Part shown: piece after piece, positions 61,999 to 64,000 of the stretch
How positions within the stretch are numbered: the first letter of the stretch is position 1
How the letters are laid out: the number at the start of each line of letters is the position of its first letter
Origin: Notospermus geniculatus
Taxonomy: Eukaryota; Nemertea; Pilidiophora; Heteronemertea; Lineidae
Direction of reading: 5' to 3'
Length of the DNA: 64,000 nt
Assembly (NCBI GenBank): GCA_002633025.1
Contig: NMRB01000005.1
Coordinates: forward strand, 1,011,276 to 1,075,275
Notes under the pieces: model-generated
What the model was told of the DNA's origin: nothing
Databases searched by the model: none
The model's input: the letters and a program-made list of their open reading frames with translations, nothing else
Translations under genes and position numbers: made by a program

Positions 61999-62202
61999 CT
62001 AAGCTTCAGGCTTGGAAGCGGCACTGCTAGATGACCCATTCCTTGTCAGCCTCTCTGGCGTGTCAGCATTTTGCATTGTCACCTTCTGACCAGCTTTTGA
62101 CCTGACTGAAGTAACACTCTTGGCTGATGACTTCCTCTCAACATTGCCAGTGGATTTCGCAGAGGAGGGTTTACTTTGAACCGCTGTGGCACTGCCAGGT
62201 TG
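61999..62202 (-). other. Possible orphan terminal exon (Ser/Lys/Ala-rich)
   Basis: A 67-codon minus-strand frame follows a plausible acceptor (TTTCAGTTCTAG) and ends at a TAG at 61999-62001, with AATAAA about 40 bases further on (61954-61959). The composition (many S, K, A, T) is protein-like but shows no domain. It lies in the 3' region of the dehydratase gene, whose splice phases do not fit it. It may be untranslated. Confidence 0.3.
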
Positions 62203-62422
62203 CTAGAACTGAAAGATGTACGTCTTTTCCCTTGCCTCCATCCTCTTCGCTAACAAATGTGAGGTGGTGTGCGAAAACCCATCGGATGTCGCATTTAAGG
62301 AAAGTGTCAATGGTCTTGGTGAACCCACACATTTCAATAGCTGACATGTACTACGTGAGGGTAAACAGTAGCCAGGCCTAGTAGATCAATACACAGGCAA
62401 TCTGACAGCCCTTGTTGATCAT

Positions 62423-63755
62423 TCAGCGACATCCGCCAGGTTTTCCTAGACCGCCACACAAATGTGATAATTCCTTCTCCGTAACATTCCCGCCCGTGAG
62501 AACGACGACGACCTTCTTGCCAGCGACATCAGGAATTTTTCCCGATCGTAGTGCAGCGAATGCGGCCGCACCGGAGGGCTCGACGACCAAGCCATGACTG
62601 AACAACGTGTGCACATTGTCAAGTAATTCTTCGTCAGAGACTAGGATGACGCCGTCTACGAAAGCTTGGCAGTGGCGGAAAGCATTTGATCCTGAAACAT
62701 CAGATACAACATTTATTGCAAAAGTTGTCCTACGTTTGTGGCGTGATAAAAGAGTCCACAGACTCACCCAGGACTTGAATATGATATGATACTGTCGGCC
62801 CAAACATTTTTGCAAACCTGACATGTTGCATGCATGCAGCAATGAATGAGAACAGTTCTGCCACAAAGTACAATCAGCAGCTTTGAACACAGTGTGCACT
62901 ATTTGTGGATTGTTGACGAAAGTCGTGGAGGGAAATACCACTCTGCATACCTGCAAAAGGTGGTGCCAGTCCAGCAGCTATTGACTTCACTGTTGGTATT
63001 GAGACAGGGTGCCCTTCTTTAAAACTTTCGTGCATGGTCGGTGCTGTAAAGGGAAGAGAAACAATGAATTTAATGAAGGGAGGGTTGGAGGATGTCAGAT
63101 ACGAAGTTTTTCAATCAGGTATCGAGGCTCACCTGTTCCTGTTGTTTGTAACTTGAAATGAAAAATTTGCTGATGTACAAGGATATAGTTTTCAGTTTCA
63201 CATTTCATTACCTCCTTCAGGCTCAACTCCATATATTCGGCAGTCAGATTTGCCACTGAGTTTGATCGCCGATGCTACACCAGCCAGCAGTCCTCCGCCA
63301 CCACAACACACAATGACAACATCAGGGTCTGGTAAATCTTCAAGTATTTCTAGGCCAACGCTAAAATGATAAGCATGGCAAAAATAAGTTGAAGGAATGA
63401 ATGAGTCATGGTCACATTGATTTTTCACACACCCATTGAAACCATGGGGATTTGGCCCAGTGGTTATGGTGTGCTGCCCTGAGTGCTGGCGACTGATGCC
63501 TAATGCGGGGGTCCATGGGTTTGAGTCCGGTAGGAAGCTATGTCTTTCACCTTAGAAACCTGTTATTATTATTTGCCCAAATTGAAACCAAGTGTAAGAA
63601 GATGTCGAAGATTGTGCCACTCACCTTGCATGTCCAGCAATTAGATTAGTATCGTCGAATGGATGCAGGTAGAACATGCCTCGTTCTTTTACATACTCAT
63701 CGACGGTTGGCTGCAGGTCAGGTGTGCTGAGTTTCTCAACAGAGACACCGTAACT
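62423..63755 (-). CDS. PLP-dependent threonine/serine dehydratase-like enzyme, C-terminal part (5' exons outside window)
   Basis: Four exons: 63625-63755, 63212-63360, 62951-63043, 62423-62691, with matching phases and a TGA at 62423-62425. Seen in order: PFDDTNLIAGHAS, a glycine-rich phosphate loop CGGGGLLAG, VEPEGA, VKSIAAGLAPPFAG, VSDEE, VEPSGAAA, LTGGNV. These mark the fold-type II family that includes serine racemase and threonine ammonia-lyase. Such enzymes deaminate or racemise Ser/Thr with a PLP Schiff base; the lysine itself lies in missing upstream exons. The chain ends soon after TGGNV, with no room for a regulatory ACT domain. Serine racemase and biosynthetic or catabolic dehydratase cannot be told apart from this part alone. 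Confidence 0.88.
63445..63545 (+). mobile_element. tRNA-like SINE head in dehydratase intron
   Basis: A-box-like TTGGCCCAGTGGTTATGG and B-box-like GGGTTTGAGTCCGG, with about 50 bases between. Stems are imperfect. Confidence 0.5.
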
Positions 63756-63940
63756 CTGTAAGAAAGGATGTGAATAGCAAAATCATCCAAGGAAGTAAGA
63801 TCAAGCAACCATTGAATAAATAGGCCACAATATAAGTCATGTAAATCATTTTGACTGGAGATTAGACCCAGAACCTGGGAGGTGACAGGCGCCAATGTTT
63901 CCATTGTGACACTCTGACAGCCGAAAAGGCCACATGCTCT

Positions 63941-64000
63941 GGTCCGACTTTAGCCTAAACTATAGCTGAAGTAAGACTTTCTCTACGCTTGACATAGAGA
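63941..64000. mobile_element. Left arm of a foldback element running off the window
   Basis: GACTTTAGCCTAAACTATAG followed by CTGAAGTAAGACTTTCTCTA resembles 5020-5080 of the element at 4998-5143. Confidence 0.5.

Noticed and set aside
1-64000. Retrovirus-like or LTR element with pol genes
   Set aside because: No reverse transcriptase, integrase or long terminal repeat pair was seen on either strand.

Overview
The window is animal nuclear DNA: intron-rich genes with consensus GT/AG junctions, tRNA-derived SINEs, very many small foldback (MITE-like) elements and minisatellites. Short palindromes such as TAGGCCTA and TACATGTA recur throughout. The gene set and repeat style suggest a marine invertebrate (deuterostome or lophotrochozoan). 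I cannot name the species. Two single 'n' positions (30853, 42899) mark assembly joins.

Layout. 1-8.7 kb: no recognised gene; tandem repeats, a near-perfect 347-bp hairpin, and a degenerate local segmental duplication (about 2.2-6.7 kb) carrying nested foldbacks. 8716-28671 (minus): a complete M13 (neprilysin/endothelin-converting-enzyme-like) gene that I could assemble as 17 exons in one open frame of 762 aa. It keeps HELAH and the C-terminal CxxW, but Gln replaces the third zinc ligand and other active-site residues are missing. Its intron 8 is almost entirely a ~336-bp satellite. 28.7-34.9 kb: intergenic, with minisatellites and a three-level nested foldback.

34900-48227 (minus): DCLRE1C/Artemis-like nuclease, 11 exons, 1289 aa in the composite model, with all metallo-beta-lactamase/beta-CASP residues and a very long acidic tail. 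Exons 5-11 occur twice in tandem (copy A 33747-40846, copy B 40847-46129, B interrupted by the 'n' at 42899), and exon 3 is also duplicated. The near-identity with indel and transposon-insertion differences looks like two haplotypes placed end to end.

52411-59733 (plus), divergent from Artemis: a complete MOV10-like SF1 RNA helicase, 16 exons, 958 aa, with an N-terminal U1-type zinc finger. Its first exon and upstream region are also tandemly duplicated (48693-50876 / 50877-53412), and one copy carries a SINE that the other lacks. 62423-63755 (minus): the last four exons of a PLP-dependent threonine/serine dehydratase (serine-racemase family) gene that continues past the window end.

The genes do not form an operon or pathway. 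The Artemis-MOV10 pair is head-to-head and might share a promoter region, but the local duplication obscures this. Gene-level calls rest on reading frames that stay open across every proposed splice junction with matching phases.
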